Origin: Monoplex corrugatus
Lineage: Eukaryota; Mollusca; Gastropoda; Littorinimorpha; Ranellidae
Reading direction: 5' to 3'
DNA: 64,000 bases
NCBI GenBank assembly: GCA_030674185.1
Contig: CM060312.1
Coordinates: 3,784,938-3,848,937, forward strand
Below are positions 37,205-50,574 of this stretch, in pieces; positions within the stretch are counted from its first letter, which is position 1, and the number at the start of each line of letters is the position of its first letter. Made by a program: the position numbers and the translations under genes. A model generated the notes under the pieces. That model worked only from the letters and a program-made list of their open reading frames with translations. It searched no databases and was not told the origin of the DNA.

Positions 37205-38965
37205 GTAGTGGATCAGGTAGCCCAAACAAAGACAAACTTTTGGATCAGGTAGCCCAACAAAGACAAACACTTGGATCAGGTAGCCCAACAAAAAACACGT
37301 GATCAGGTAGCCCAACAAAGACAAACACGGATCAGGTAGCCAACAAACAAAGAGAACAAAACATTTGGATCAGGTAGCCCAACAAACAAAGACAAAACAT
37401 GGATCAGGTAGCCCAACAAACATAAGACACAGCTGGATCAGGTAGCCCAACAAACAAAGACAAACACACGGATCAGGTAGCCCAACACAAGACAAACACA
37501 TGGATCAGGTAGCCCAACAAACAAAGACAAACACATGGATCAGGTAGCCCAACAAACAAAGACAAACACATGGATCAGGTAGCCCAACAAACAAAGACAA
37601 ACACATGGATCAGGTAGCCCAACAAACAAAGACAAACACATGGATCAGTAGCCCAACAAACAAAGACAAACACATGGATCAGGTAGCCCAACAACAGACA
37701 AACACATGGATCAGGTAGCCCAACAAACAAAGACAAACACACGGATCAGGTAGCCCAACAAACAAAGACAAACACATGGATCAGGTAGCCCAACAAACAA
37801 AGACAAACACATGGATCAGGTAGCCCAACAAACAAAGACAAACACACTGGATCAGGTAGCCAACAAACAAAGACAAACACATGGATCAGGTAGCCCACAA
37901 ACAAAGACAAACACATGGATCAGGTAGCCCAACAAACAAAGACAAACACTTGGATCAGGTAGCCCAACAACAGACAAACACACGGATCAGGTAGCCCAAC
38001 AAACAAAGACAAACACATGGATCAGGTAGCCCAACAAACAAAGACAAACACATGGATCAGGTAGCCCAACAAACAAAGACAAACACATGGATCAGGTAGC
38101 CCAACAAACAGACAAACACATGGATCAGGTAGCCCAACAAAGACAAACACATGGATCAGGTAGCCCAACAAACAAAGACAAACACTGGATCAGGTAGCCC
38201 AACAAACAAAGACAAACACATGGATCAGGTAGCCCAACAAAGACAAAACACTGGATCAGGTAGCCCAACAAACAAAGACAAACACATGGATCAGGTAGCC
38301 CAACAAACAAAGACAAACACGTGGATCAGGTAGCCCAACAAACAAAGACAAACACATGGATCAGGTAGCCCAACAAAGACAAACACGGACATAGCCAACA
38401 ACAAAGACAACACGGATCAGTAGCCCAACAAACAAAACTGGACAGTAGCCAAAAACAAAGACAAACACATGGATCAGGTAGCCCAACAAAGACAAACACG
38501 TGGATCAGGTAGCCCAACAAACAAAGACAAACACATGGATCAGGTAGCCCAACAAACAAAGACAAACACATGGATCAGGTAGCCCAACAAGACAAACACG
38601 GATCAGTAGCCAACAAACAAAGACAAACACATGGATCAGGTAGCCCAACAAACAAAGACAAACACATGGATCAGGTAGCCCAACAAACAAAGACAAACAC
38701 ATGGATCAGGTAGCCCAACCAAACAAAGACAAAACACATGGATCAGATAGCCCAACAACAAGACAAACACATGGATCAGTAGCCAACAACAAAGACAAAC
38801 ACGTGGATCAGGTAGCCCAACAAACAAAGACAAACACATGGATCAGGTAGCCCAACAAAGACAAACACATGGATCAGGTAGCCCAACAAAGACAAACACA
38901 TGGATCAGGTAGCCCAACAAAGACAAACACACGGATCAGGTAGCCCAACAAACAAAGACAAACAG
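37205..38965. repeat. 35 bp minisatellite
   Basis: About 50 copies of ggatcaggtagcccaacaaa followed by caaagacaaacacat. A shorter 31 bp form lacks one acaa. Indel-rich stretches lie at 37250-37500 and 38380-38460. Confidence 0.96.
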
Positions 38966-39334
38966 TAGCAGATAGATTCACAGTAGTCCCAGTGAGTCCA
39001 ATTCCAGGTCACTGTCTGTGCATGGTAAATGGATCAGAATTCGTTTGCTCTTTCGGCTGAGAACGAAACAAACGAAACAAAAATAATGGATTAATAAACA
39101 GATAAACGAACGAATAAAAAAAAAGTAAGTAAATAAATAGGACCTATATGAAGAGAGAGGGTTCACATTTGGAAATAATACTACAGATTCACTCAAAGGC
39201 GATGTATAGTAGCCAGCCAACGATACGAAAGTGTGAGTTGGAAAGGAAGGGAGGTAATAGGGACATAGTGGAGTGGGTAATGTTGAATTTTCTTTATTAT
39301 TTAGGACACACAATTTTTTTTACTGTTAAAAACT
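38966..39334. other. Unique sequence
   Basis: AT-rich with an A run at 39116-39124. No gene is seen. Confidence 0.5.
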
Positions 39335-40870
39335 ACTTGTGAAATATAATACGTTGTGTACACAGCGAAATATAATACGTTGTGGACACAGTGAAATATA
39401 ATGTGTTGTGTACACAGTGAAGTATAATACGTTGTGTACACAGTGAAGTACGTTGTGTACACAGTGAAATACGTTGTGTACACAGTGAAATACGTTGTGT
39501 ACACAGTGAAATACGTTATGTACACAGTGAAATACGTTGTGTACACAGTGAAATATAATACGTTGTGTACACAGTGAAATATAATACGTTGTGTACACAG
39601 TGAAATATAATACGTTGTGTACACAGTGAAATACGTTGTGTACACAGAGAAATACGTTGTGTACACAGTGAAATACGTTGTGTACACAGTGAAATACGTT
39701 GTGTACACAGAGAAATACGTTGTGTACACAGTGAAATACGTTATGTACACAGTGAAATACGTTATGTACACAGTGAAATACGTTATGTACACAGTGAAAT
39801 ACGTTGTGTACACAGTGAAATACGATGTGTACACAGTGAAATATAATACGTTGTGTACACAGTGAAATATAATACGTTGTGTACACAGTGAAATATAATA
39901 CGTTGTGTACACAGAGAAATACGTTGTGTACACAGTGAAATACGTTGTGTACACAGTGAAATACGTTGTGTACACAGTGAAATACGTTGTGTACACAGTG
40001 AAATACGTTGTGTACACAGTGAAATATAATACGTTGTGTACACAGTGAAATACGTTGTGTACACAGTGAAATATAATACGTTGTATACACAGTGAAATAC
40101 GTTGTGTACACAGTGAAATACGTTGTGTACACAGTGAAATATAATACGTTGTATACACAGTGAAATACGTTGTGTACACAGTGAAATACGTTGTGTACAC
40201 AGTGAAATACGTTGTGTACACAGTGAAATATAATACGTTGTGTACACAGTGAAATATAATACGATGTGTACACAGTGAAATATAATACGATGTGTACACA
40301 GTGAAATACGATGTGTACACAGTGAAATATAATACTTTGTGTACACAGTGAAATATAATACGTTGTGTACACAGTGAAATATAATACGTTGTGTACACAG
40401 TGAAATATAATACGATGTGTACACAGTGAAATATAATACGATGTGTACACAGTGAAATATAATACGTTGTGTACACAGTGAAATATAATACGTTGTGTAC
40501 ACAGTGAAATACGTTATGTACACAGTGAAATACGTTATGTACACAGTGAAATACGTTATGTACACAGTGAAATGTAATACGTTGTGCACACAGTGAAATA
40601 TAATACGATGTGTACACAGTGAAATACGTTATGTACACAGTGAAATACGTTGTGTACACAGTGAAATACGTTATGTACACAGTGAAATACGTTATGACAC
40701 AGTGAAATACGTTATGTACACAGTGAAATATAATACGTTATGTACACAGTGAAATTACGTTATGTACACAGTGAAATATTATATAATACGTTATGTACAC
40801 AGTGAAATGTAATACGTTGTGCACACAGTGAAATACGTTGTGTACACGGTGAAATAGTTGTGTCCACACT
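39335..40870. repeat. 21/26 bp minisatellite
   Basis: About 65 copies alternate two unit lengths: gtgaaatacgttgtgtacac plus a (21 bases), and a 26-base form with tataa inserted after gaaa. The unit lacks stops in some minus-strand frames, which creates open frames of up to 459 codons that are not genes. Confidence 0.97.
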
Positions 40871-41161
40871 ATCAGTGAAATACAATACGTTCCAATCTGT
40901 AGGAACTACCAGTGAGAATTGATGGGCTACAGGGTCAGGGAGCAGTAACAGTGGGCCAGTGGATGTGCCTGGTATCATGTTGCCCCTGCAGTCTGTGCTG
41001 GATGGCGGCACACAGTCAACATGGTGTCCTCTTCTTTATGTCCACAGCCCTGGGGGGACCTCTACACCTAACACTGTTCACACTGTAACGCTGCTGTGGC
41101 CACCGCCACGTCAATATCATAGTGTCCACAATCCTCCCGCCATCCTCCCTACAGCTGTCTC

Positions 41162-41205
<44 letters not shown>

Positions 41206-41335
41206 GTAATATGTGTGTGTGTGTGGTGCGACAGTGCGTGTACCCGTTGTGGTTGAAGAAAGGAGACCAGACAGAAGTTTCATAGCCAGTGAAGTTGTTG
41301 AACATTGATCTCTTTAAATTAATGCTGATGCTGTC

Positions 41336-41404
<69 letters not shown>

Positions 41405-41729
41405 CTGTCTAACCCCCCCCCCCCCAATCTCTCTCACTCTCATACACACTCCACTGGCCCAAGATTCAGCTGATTTAATTGTATAGTTACAGACCTTGAC
41501 CGTTTGGTGAACGTAGTATACACAAAATACATGACAGACAACGACAGTTTATACAAACTGTACGAAAAATATACAAACTGTGTGAAAAAAAATTATGAAA
41601 GTAATGTACATAAAATAATTCTTAAGAAAACAGTCGAGCAGAATGACGTTTCTTGAACGCTAACTATAGGAATAAGGCAAAATTCATATTGACATTTTCA
41701 GAAGAGAAAGAGAAGTAACAAATTGCATT
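40871..41729. other. Unique sequence with CT and C runs
   Basis: CT tracts at 41158-41204 and 41338-41400, and a C run at 41411-41425. No gene is seen. Confidence 0.55.
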
Positions 41730-41990
41730 TGACCTGTTCGCTGCGCATTTTAATGTTTTCCATCAGTCTGGTGATTTCATATTAGTGTTTCATAGATACC
41801 CCCTGTCCCCCTTTCCCCTTCTTAGTTCAAAACCTTGCCAGTGTATAGGTTTTGCGTAGGCTCAGGGAGTCTGCCAAATAACTGCTGGCAGATTTGGACA
41901 GAGCACATATGGAATTGTCTGAGTGCAGTGAATCCCTCTTGAACAAACTCCAAACTGCAAACTTCAGGCAGGAAGTAATGAATTGTTGGT
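41730..41990 (+). mobile_element. Unclassified dispersed element, copy 2
   Basis: It shares gacctgttcgctgc, ccagtgtatagg, aggctcagggagtctgcc and the well-kept gagcacatatggaattgtct followed by gagtgcagtgaatccc with copy 3 (46410). The 42 bp array begins immediately after it. Confidence 0.68.
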
Positions 41991-41995
41991 CAGCT

Positions 41996-43350
41996 CAGTA
42001 CTGTTCTCCTTCAGACTGTTCTCCTTGTCACTGCTGTCAGTACTGTTCTCCTTCAGGCTGTACTCCTAGTCACTGCTGTCAGTACTGTTCTCCTTCAGGT
42101 TGTACTCCTAGTCACTGCTGTCAGTACTGTTCTCCTTGTCACTGCTGTCAGTACTGTTCTCCTTCAGGCTGTACTCCTAGTCTGCTGTCAGTACTGTTCT
42201 CCTTCAGGCTGTTCTCCTTGTCACTGCTGTCAGTACTGTTCTTCAGGCTGTACTCCTAGTCTGCTGTCAGTACTGTTCTCCTTCAGGTTGTTCTCCTTGT
42301 CACTGCTGTCAGTACTGTTCTCCTTCAGGCTGTACTCCTTGTCACTGCTGTCAGTACTGTTCTCCTTCAGGTTGTACTCCTAGTCACTGCTGTCAGTACT
42401 GTTCTTCTTCAGTCTGTACTCTAGTCACTGCTGTCAGTACTGTTCTCCTTCAGGTAGTACTCCTAGTCTGCTGTCAGTACTGTTCTCCTTCAGGCTGTAC
42501 TCCTAGTCACTGCTGTCAGTACTGTTCTCCTTCAGGTTGTTCTCCTAGTCTGCTGTCAGTACTGTTCTCCTTCAGGCTGTACTCCTAGTCACTGCTGTCA
42601 GTACTGTTCTCCTTCAGGTTGTACTCCTAGTCTGCTGTCAGTACTGTTCTCCTTCAGGCTGTACTCCTAGTCACTGCTGTCAGTACTGTTCTCCTTCAGG
42701 CTGTACTCCTAGTCACTGCTGTCAGTACTGTTCTCCTTCAGGCTGTACACTCCTAGTCACGTTGCTGTCATGCTGTTACTCCTCATGTGCTGTTCTCCTA
42801 GTGTGCACTGCTGTCAGTACTGTTCTCCTTTGGCTGTACTCCTAGTCACTGCTGTCAGTACTGTTCTCCTTCAGGTGTGACTCCTAGTCACTGTTGTCAG
42901 TACTGTCTCCTTGGTGTCTCAGTCTCATGTCAGTACTGTTCTCCGTGGTTGTACCTATCATGCTGTCAGACTGTTCTCTCTTCAGGCTGTACTCCTGAGT
43001 CACTGCTGTCAGTACTGTTCTCCTTCAGGCTGTACTCTATCATGCAGTCATACTGTTCTCCTACAGCTGTTCTCCTGTCACTGCTGTCAGTACTGTTACT
43101 GTTAGGCTGTACCCTACACTGCTGTCAGTACTGTTCCCCTTAGGTGTGACTCTATCACTGCTGTACTGTCTCCTTGGTGTTACCTAGTCATGCTGTCAGA
43201 CTGTTCTTGGTGTACCCTACATGCTGTAGACTGTTTTGGCTGTGACACCTATCATGCGTAAACTGTTTTTGGTGTACACCATGACTGCTGTTGTGTGACT
43301 CATAACCCTGTTGGTGTACTCCTAATGTCATGCTGTAGTACTGTTTTGGT
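41996..43350. repeat. 42 bp minisatellite, decaying to the right
   Basis: The unit is ctgctgtcagtactgttctc followed by cttcaggctgtactcctagt and ca. It is clean to about 42740 with some 38-base forms lacking cact. Beyond that, missing bases become frequent and the unit is barely traceable by 43350, where it merges into the 32 bp array. Confidence 0.9.
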
Positions 43351-45515
43351 GTACACTACATGAGTGACTCTTGTGTTACAGCTATGAAGATGTTGACTGT
43401 GTGGTTGACACTACATGAAGACTGTAACTGTTGGTGTGACACTACATGAAGACTGTTGTCTGTGTTGTGTGACACACAAAGTGTGTACAACTGAGATGTT
43501 GTGTGACACACATGAAACTGTTATGTGTGAAATGAAGAGTGGTGTGACCTCATAAGTACTGTTGGTCATACAAGACTGTTTGGTGGACCACATAAGTGGT
43601 AAACTGTTTTATGGCACTACAGACGTGTACTACATGAAGACTGTGTGTTGACACTCATGAAGACTGTTAACTGTTGTTGACACTACATGAAGACTACTGT
43701 TGGTGTGACACTACTGAAGACTACTGGTGTGACACTAATGAGTGTGTGGACACTACATGAAGACTGTTGATGTTGGTGTACTTTGAGATTGAACTACATT
43801 GAAGACTGTACTGTTGGTGTGACACTAATGAACTGTTTGGTTGTGACACTAATGAAGACTGTTGATGTTGGTGTGACACTAATGAAGACTGTGTAACACT
43901 GAAGACTGTTGTGGTACACTACATGAAACGTTAACTGTTGGTGTGACATACATGATGTGTTTGGTGTGACTATGTGACTGTGAACTAATGAAGACTGTTA
44001 CTGTTGTGGTTGACATATGAATGTTAATGTTGGGTGCTATGAACTCTGAAGACTGTTACTGTTGTGTGTGACATACATGAAGACTGTTGACTGTTGGTGT
44101 GACATAAGAGTTACTTTTGGGTGTGACACTACATGAAGACTGTTCTGTGTGTGACATACATGAAGATGTTGGTGTGACACTACATGAAGTGTTGACTGTT
44201 GGTGTGAACTACATGAAGACTGTGGTGTGGACACTACATGAAGACTGTTGATGTGTGACACTACATGAAGACTGTTGGTTGACATACATGAAGATGTTGG
44301 TGATATGACACTTGAAACTGAATGTTGGTGGTGACACTACATGAACTGTTAGTGTGTGACACTACATGAAGACTGTTGGTGTGACACTACATGAAGAGTG
44401 TTGACACTTGTGTGACACTACATGGAGGACTTGTGGTGACATACATAAGATTTGTGAACTACATGAGACTGACTGTTGGTGTGACACTACATAAGACTGT
44501 TGGAATCTGATGACTTGGTTGAACTACATAGACTTTGTTTGTGACACTACATGAAGACTGTTGTTGTGACACTACTAAAGCTGTTACTATGAGCTGTACA
44601 CTATGAAGACTGTTGGTGTGAACACATGAAGTGTAATGTGGTGTGACCACTAACTTTAATGACAATAAGACTGTATGTTGTGACACATAAGACGTTGTGT
44701 GACATACATGAAGACTGTTGACTGTTGGGTGACACTACATGAAGACTGTTAACTGTGTGTGACCATACATAAGACTGTTGGTGTGAACACACATGAAGCT
44801 GTTACTGTTGTGTGACACACATGAAGACTGTTGGTTGCTGCGTGAAACTGTATGTGACACTACACAGTGTTAACTGTTGTGGACACTCATGAACTGTTGG
44901 TGTGACATACTAAGTTGTTGGTGTGACACTACATGAAGGTTGGTTACACTACATGAAACTGTTAACTGTTGGTGTGACACTACATGAAGACTGTTGGTGT
45001 GACACTACAGAAGTGTTGAACTGTTGGTGACACTACATGAAGACTGTTAAACTGTTGTGAAACTGATGGTTGACACTACATGGACACTGTGTTGACAACT
45101 TGGTGAACTGATGACTGTTGGTGTGACACTACATGAAGACTGTTGTGTTGGTGTGACCACTGACATGAAGACTGTTGATGTTGGACACTGACTGAAGACT
45201 ACTGAAGGTGTGAACACTTTGGGTGACCTTATGTAGTTGGTGTGACACTACATGAGAACTGTTGACTGTTGGTGTGACACTACATGAAGACTGTTGTGTG
45301 TTGGTGGACACTACATGAAGACTGTTGACTGTTGGTGTGACACTAATGAAGACTGTTGACTGTTGGTGTGACACTACATGAAGACTGTTGACTGTTGGTG
45401 TGACACTACATGAAGACTGTTGACTGTTGGTGTGACACTACATGAAGACTGTTAACTGTTGGTGTGACACTACATGAAGACTGTTAACTGTTGGTGTGAC
45501 ACTACACGAGACAGT
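43350..45515. repeat. 32 bp minisatellite, ragged on the left, clean on the right
   Basis: The unit is ggtgtgacactacatgaaga followed by ctgttgactgtt. Copies are clean from about 45240 to 45510 but between 43350 and 45240 nearly every copy has one or more single-base losses. The density of small deletions is far above that of other arrays in the window. Confidence 0.9.
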
Positions 45516-45831
45516 TAGATTGCACAGCACAGAGGGAGAAGCGTTGCTCCAGATTCTGCCTTGCTGTCTTTGGCCTCCTGTTCTCAGAGGACATATTTTA
45601 CTGATGCCTGCCTGCTGCTAGTGACCAGTGCCATGGGGTGTTCACTCTTCACAGTCAATGGCCAGACTGATTTATGGTTTCATCCACACACAGCTGTCGC
45701 CTGAAAGAGAGAGGGAGAGAAAGAGAGAGAGGAGAGAGAGAGAGAGAGAGAGAGAGATGCCCCATACTGATTAGAAAGTGTTGTTGGTTATTTGAGGAAG
45801 TGTGTCGATCATCACCACCCAGTACAGAGTC
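45516..45831. other. Unique sequence with a GA run
   Basis: GA tract at 45704-45756. No gene is seen. Confidence 0.6.
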
Positions 45832-46330
45832 TTAATATAACACGTTGATATCAGTATGCATTCCGTTATAACACGTTGATAGCAGTATGCATTCCGTTAT
45901 AACACGTTGATATCAGTATGCATTCCGTTATAACACGTTGATATCAGTATGCATTCCGTTATAACACGTTGATATCAGTATGCATTCCGTTATAACACGT
46001 TGATATCAGTATGCATTCCGTTTAACACGTTGATATCAGTATGCATTCCGTTATAACACGTTGATATCAGTATGCATTCCGTTATAACACGTTGATATCA
46101 GTATGCATTCCGTTATAACACGTTGATATCAGTATGCATTCCGTTATAACACGTTGATATCAGTATGCATTCCGTTATAACACGTTGATATCAGTATGCA
46201 TTCCGTTATAACACGTTGATATCAGTATGCATTCCGTTATAACACGTTGATATCAGTATGCATTCCGTTATAACACGTTGATAGCAGTATGCATTCCGTT
46301 ATAACACGTTGATATCAGTATGCATTCCGT
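45832..46330. repeat. 31 bp minisatellite
   Basis: Sixteen almost identical copies of cgttataacacgttgatatc followed by agtatgcattc. Two carry gatagc for gatatc. Confidence 0.97.
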
Positions 46331-46409
46331 TTCAATATTGGCTGATTTCTGTAATAGAGCCCTGGGCCAGAGATCTCATGTCTCAAATTCTGTCGCAGTC
46401 TCACAGCGT

Positions 46410-46645
46410 AAAAACTGGTCTGTTCGCTGACCATCTTAATTAATACTCCAGTCATTCTGCTTTATGTTTTATGAGTCCTGTTTCTGCCCACTTCCACTCC
46501 CTCCCCCTCTCCAAGACGTCGCTAGTGCATAGAGCTTTACGCAGGCTTAAGGAATCTGCCAGGTATCGGACGGCAGATTGGATGGAGCACATATGGAATT
46601 GTCTGAGTGCAGTCAATCCCGCTTGAATAAATATCCAAATCCAGA
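46410..46645 (+). mobile_element. Unclassified dispersed element, copy 3
   Basis: It shares ctgttcgctg, ccaagacgtcgctagtgcat, aggcttaaggaatctgccag and gagcacatatggaattgtct with copies 1 and 2. It lies about 80 bases after a tandem array. Confidence 0.68.
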
Positions 46646-47795
46646 CTGTCAAATTTCTTGTCAGTGAACCGCCGTGACTAATGCCCAGTGTCGACTCCTG
46701 TATGTGAAAGTATTTATGCCACAGTAGCCATCAGCGTCCAGCGGCCTTAGGATGGGAACTGTTGGCTTTTGAACTACAACATTGATCCAGTCCCCTTGGC
46801 CTTCCCCGCTCCCCATGGGTTCCCTTCTCTTTGTCCCCCTCCCCCATCACCGCTATCCCCATCTGTGTTCCTGTCCCTGCAGGCACCATTTAGCAGGCTT
46901 GTGCCACATCCCCCTCCCCTGCTGTTCCCCCAGTGCCATTGTCATCAGCAGGGGTTGTGAAGGGCGGTCAGTCACTGATTCAAGTGTTGTTGGCGTGTAG
47001 GGCGTACAGCGTGTAGGGCTTTGTGTCGTCTGGTCACCATCAGTCTTTGTTAGTGTGCCGCCCGTCCTGGGCCTGGGGCCAGCCTCTTCAATGGTCATTT
47101 GATGGTCAGTCCGGCTGTCGGGCCGGCTTGTGTCCATCACAGACTGTTGCTGGTCAGCGTTGGTCAGTACACACAGATAACATACATGTGTACAGGTCTG
47201 AAGGATAACAACATACATGTGTACAGGTTTAAAGGATAACGGTCTACAGGTATCGGCAGTTGCTTGGAGAAAATTTGTGTTCGGTGTGTGTTCTCTGACA
47301 GTTTGTTCATGTTGGAGCAGTGTGACAGACAGGTATCGTGATGATCCAGTGGATCAAATCTGTTATCTTCCAGCACTGAAGAAGAGACCCACACGTGTGA
47401 GAGAGACTGTGGTACTGTGTGTGTGTGTGTGTGTGACAGAGAGAGAGAGAGAGAGAGAACAGGGAATTCGCTGTGGACAGCTGTTGGTTAATTCTGAACA
47501 GCGCAGCTTGGTCAGTTCACTCCACCTTGTGCACTATCTGTCAGTTTTACCTCACATCTCTGCAAAGCGTATTTTACAAGCTATCTCAAAGTGTATGATC
47601 TTAAAAATAGTTTGGATCTTCTCCCCATCACATGGCCATGGTGGCGTTATTGCGTATGGAATTGGTGCAGAGCACAGAGACGTTGTCTTGAGAAATTTGA
47701 AACTGAATGGTGCATTGTCTGATCTTTGTAGGTAATGAACCCTGTATTTTTTAGTGTTAGTACTGTGTGTTAGTACTGTGTGTTACATTCTCATG
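46646..47795. other. Unique sequence, 1.15 kb
   Basis: An open frame at 47217-47735 has no recognisable domain and includes a TG/GA run (47415-47458). A ~45-base direct duplication lies at 47181-47240. No gene is called. Confidence 0.5.
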
Positions 47796-47837
47796 GACTC
47801 TCTCTGTCTGTCTGTTTGTCTGTCTCTTGTCTCTGTC

Positions 47838-47880
<43 letters not shown>
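47796..47880. repeat. (CT)n/(CTGT)n tract
   Basis: CTGT blocks followed by pure CT. Confidence 0.95.
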
Positions 47881-47881
<1 letters not shown>

Positions 47882-48108
47882 GTCAATATTTGGCATAGTT
47901 GGATGGTCACGCATGTCCACATCTACTGTAAAACTTGTTTTGATATTGTGAATATTACTTTTCTGCTCTTTATTTGAATTTTCCATTTTTCTGTTTCCTT
48001 TATTTGTTTCCCTTTATTTACATTTGTTGCCAGCATGAGAGGGATGAGTTATGCCCCTTGGCGCTAACACCATGTATATGGTTACGTCAATAAATGGCGC
48101 GCGTCAAG

Positions 48109-48109
<1 letters not shown>

Positions 48110-48192
<83 letters not shown>
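48110..48192. repeat. (CT)n microsatellite
   Basis: About 80 bases of CT with two cc interruptions. It follows ggttacgtcaataaatgg, which could be a SINE tail. Confidence 0.96.
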
Positions 48193-48506
48193 GAGGTTAG
48201 GCATGTGGCAGTTGGTGCCAACAGACTACATGCCTGTCAGTGTCACCCTTATGTGTTCTGTACTTTGTGGTCTGTGAATTTTCTTCCTCTTGGACAATCC
48301 AGATTACACTCACTTGTTCATGTCTGTCATGTCAGGTGTCATTTTTGTTTCCACCTGTACATATGCGTGCACACACTCTCTCTGTCTCTGTCTGTCTGTC
48401 TGTGTCTGTCTGTCTTGTCTCTCTCTCTGTCTCTCACTTGTCATCTCTCTTTCTCACTCTCATCTCTCGCATCTCTCTCTCTTACCTCTCGCATCTCTCT
48501 CTCACT

Positions 48507-48583
<77 letters not shown>

Positions 48584-48973
48584 GCACACACCCCTCTCGC
48601 ACACACACAAGAGTTCTCCCCTCCCCCACCCCCCCAATCAAAATTCATGTGTATGTTGAGTTGCTAACTGATGTGTAAGTGCTGCAGACAACAGAACCAG
48701 CAGTGTTGTTGTTGTTATTGTTGTTAATGAAGACATTACCGTCATTAGGGGTGTTGCCTTATATTTATAATGATAATGATGATGATGTTGGCAGGGAACA
48801 ATGTTAGTAGTGTAGGAGCAACCTTGGCACCCTGTCTGCATTCTTTCTTTGTAATGTTTGTAATGTTCTTGGATGTTGCAGAAGTCTGTCTGGAGTGAGG
48901 AAAAAGTTCTGAGTGTGTTTTGGGGGTTGGATGGTTGTGGGGATGAGAGAGAGAGAGAGAGAGAAAAAGAGAG

Positions 48974-49022
<49 letters not shown>

Positions 49023-49415
49023 CGACCATAAAACCTACTAACGAAACAGATACACAGATGAGTTCATCATGTTGAAAATTTGATTAAGTACTCGCATGTG
49101 GAAAATTGGACCTGGTATAAAATGGAAATGTGACCAGATATAAAATCAAAATGAGACCTGCATGTCGAAAACATGAGCATTTATGTTTGGGTGGGAAAAC
49201 AACCAACCAGGTATGCAGTGTAAACGTGATGATAGACTTGGAAGCTTCCACATAAGATGCAGGAGGCAGTGGAAGTGTTGCAGCATGCCTGGTCATTAGT
49301 CACGTTCTTTGGATTACTGCAGTGTGGACATGTGGTCAGCTGTGAGAAGATTGTGACCTTGTCTTTACTATGTGTGTTACAGAGTGTGACCTTGTCTTTA
49401 CTCTGTGTGTTGCAG
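48193..49415. other. Sequence before the first MAGI exon
   Basis: It holds a CT/CTGT tract (48375-48505), a CA run (48510-48580), a GA run (48943-49023) and otherwise unique sequence. A ~32-base block with the acceptor tract is duplicated at 49351-49415. No further exon is recognised. Confidence 0.55.
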
Positions 49416-49473
49416 AGTTACCCTTTGGCTGGGAGAAGGTGGAGGACCCTCACTATGGCACCTACTTCATCGA
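49416..49473 (+). CDS. MAGI: MAGI exon: N-terminal half of second WW domain
   Basis: This 58-base exon begins after the acceptor tgcag (AG at 49414-49415) and ends at the consensus donor gtgagt (49474). It enters with two bases of a split codon (AG, giving Glu if the previous exon ends in G), reads [18 protein letters not shown] and leaves with GA of an Asp codon. The Leu-Pro, the first signature Trp and the YGTYF strand are the first two strands of a WW domain. The wording matches the second WW domain of MAGI scaffolds, which bind PPxY-type ligands at epithelial and neuronal junctions. That family identity comes from recall of MAGI sequences, not a search. The paralogue cannot be assigned, although invertebrates usually have one MAGI gene. 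A ~32 base stretch containing the acceptor tract is duplicated just upstream (49351-49415), so an alternative acceptor-like AG lies at about 49382. The preceding exon is not recognisable in the window. Confidence 0.95.
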
Positions 49474-49540
49474 GTGAGTCCTTTTAGTGGGGTTAATTCT
49501 TGTTTGTGCCACTGACACCCTGCCTGCCTTGTCTGTTGCT

Positions 49541-49770
49541 GGACTGTGTGTATGTGTGTGTGTGTGTGTGTGTATGTGTGTGTGTTTGTGGTCTGTGTGT
49601 GTGTGTGCGTATGTGTGCGAGCGTGTGTGCTTGCTATGTTTTGTTGTGTGTTTGTGTTAGTGTGTGTGTGTGTGCGCTGTTTTGTTGTGTGTTTGTGCGT
49701 GTGTGTGTGTGTGTGTGTGCTATGTTTTGTTGTGTGTTTGTGTTAGTGTGTGTTTGTGCGTGCATGCATA

Positions 49771-49804
<34 letters not shown>

Positions 49805-50065
49805 TGTGTGTGTGCTATGTTTTGTTGTGTGTTTGTGCTAGTGTGTGTGCATGTATGTGTGTGTGTGTGCGTGTGTGTGCTTTGTTTTGTTGTGTGTGTG
49901 TGTGTGCGTGTTTGTATTAGTGTGTGTGTGTGTGTGTGTGTGTTGTGTGTGTGTGTGTGTGTGTGCTGTTTTGTTGTGTGCTGTTTGTTGTGTGCTGTTT
50001 TGTTGTGTGTTTGCGCTAGTGTGTGTGTGGTGTGTGTGATTGTTGTGTGTGTGTGTGTCTATGTC

Positions 50066-50130
<65 letters not shown>
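49541..50130. repeat. Complex TG tract then (CT)n
   Basis: TG runs with a recurring gctatgttttgttgtgtgtt block (five to seven copies of a longer variable unit) to 50052, then CT at 50067-50130. Confidence 0.94.
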
Positions 50131-50131
<1 letters not shown>

Positions 50132-50574
50132 AAAGGATAAATACAGCCTGCATAAATCATTCATTCATTCATTCATTTCTTTCATTCACACTCTCTGTGG
50201 ATATCTAGAAATCTATCTAAGCTGGGATAAAATTCAAGCTGTAGTATTTATTGTAGAAACCCTAGTCAGTGATAAATGAGTCATTGTATTGGTCTTCAAA
50301 TTTTCAGTGAAAAGTTCCTTTGTGGCCAAATTTACAGTGAAATATATTACTTTGGTCCAGTTAAATGTACTGATATTGTGCTGTGATGTTAGTGTTTGGC
50401 TTTTATGAAGAAGATTAGGAAAAGACAAGCAGCATGTATAGGACATTTCATGAGGCAAGAGAAGTTTGAGCACCTAGTCACATCAGGAAAGCTAGAGTGA
50501 AAAAGAGCACCTTGTAAACCCTTGGAAAAAATGTGAGACAGTTGTCAGTTTTGAAAATTTAGATCTGTATAGTC
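50131..50574. other. Unique intronic sequence
   Basis: A short attc run lies at 50159-50176. No feature is recognised. Confidence 0.5.

Noticed and set aside
37205..38965. 35 bp regularly repeated sequence resembling a CRISPR array
   Set aside because: There are no unique spacers, the units are head to tail, and the genome is eukaryotic.
39301..40680. 459-codon minus-strand open frame with Val-His-Asn-Val and Tyr-Phe-Thr-Val motifs
   Set aside because: It is produced by the 21/26 bp array. Several overlapping frames are open at once, which marks a repeat artefact.
47217..47735. 172-codon open frame upstream of the MAGI exons
   Set aside because: It contains a TG/GA microsatellite in the middle, has no recognisable domain, and no splice site links it in phase to the exon at 49416.
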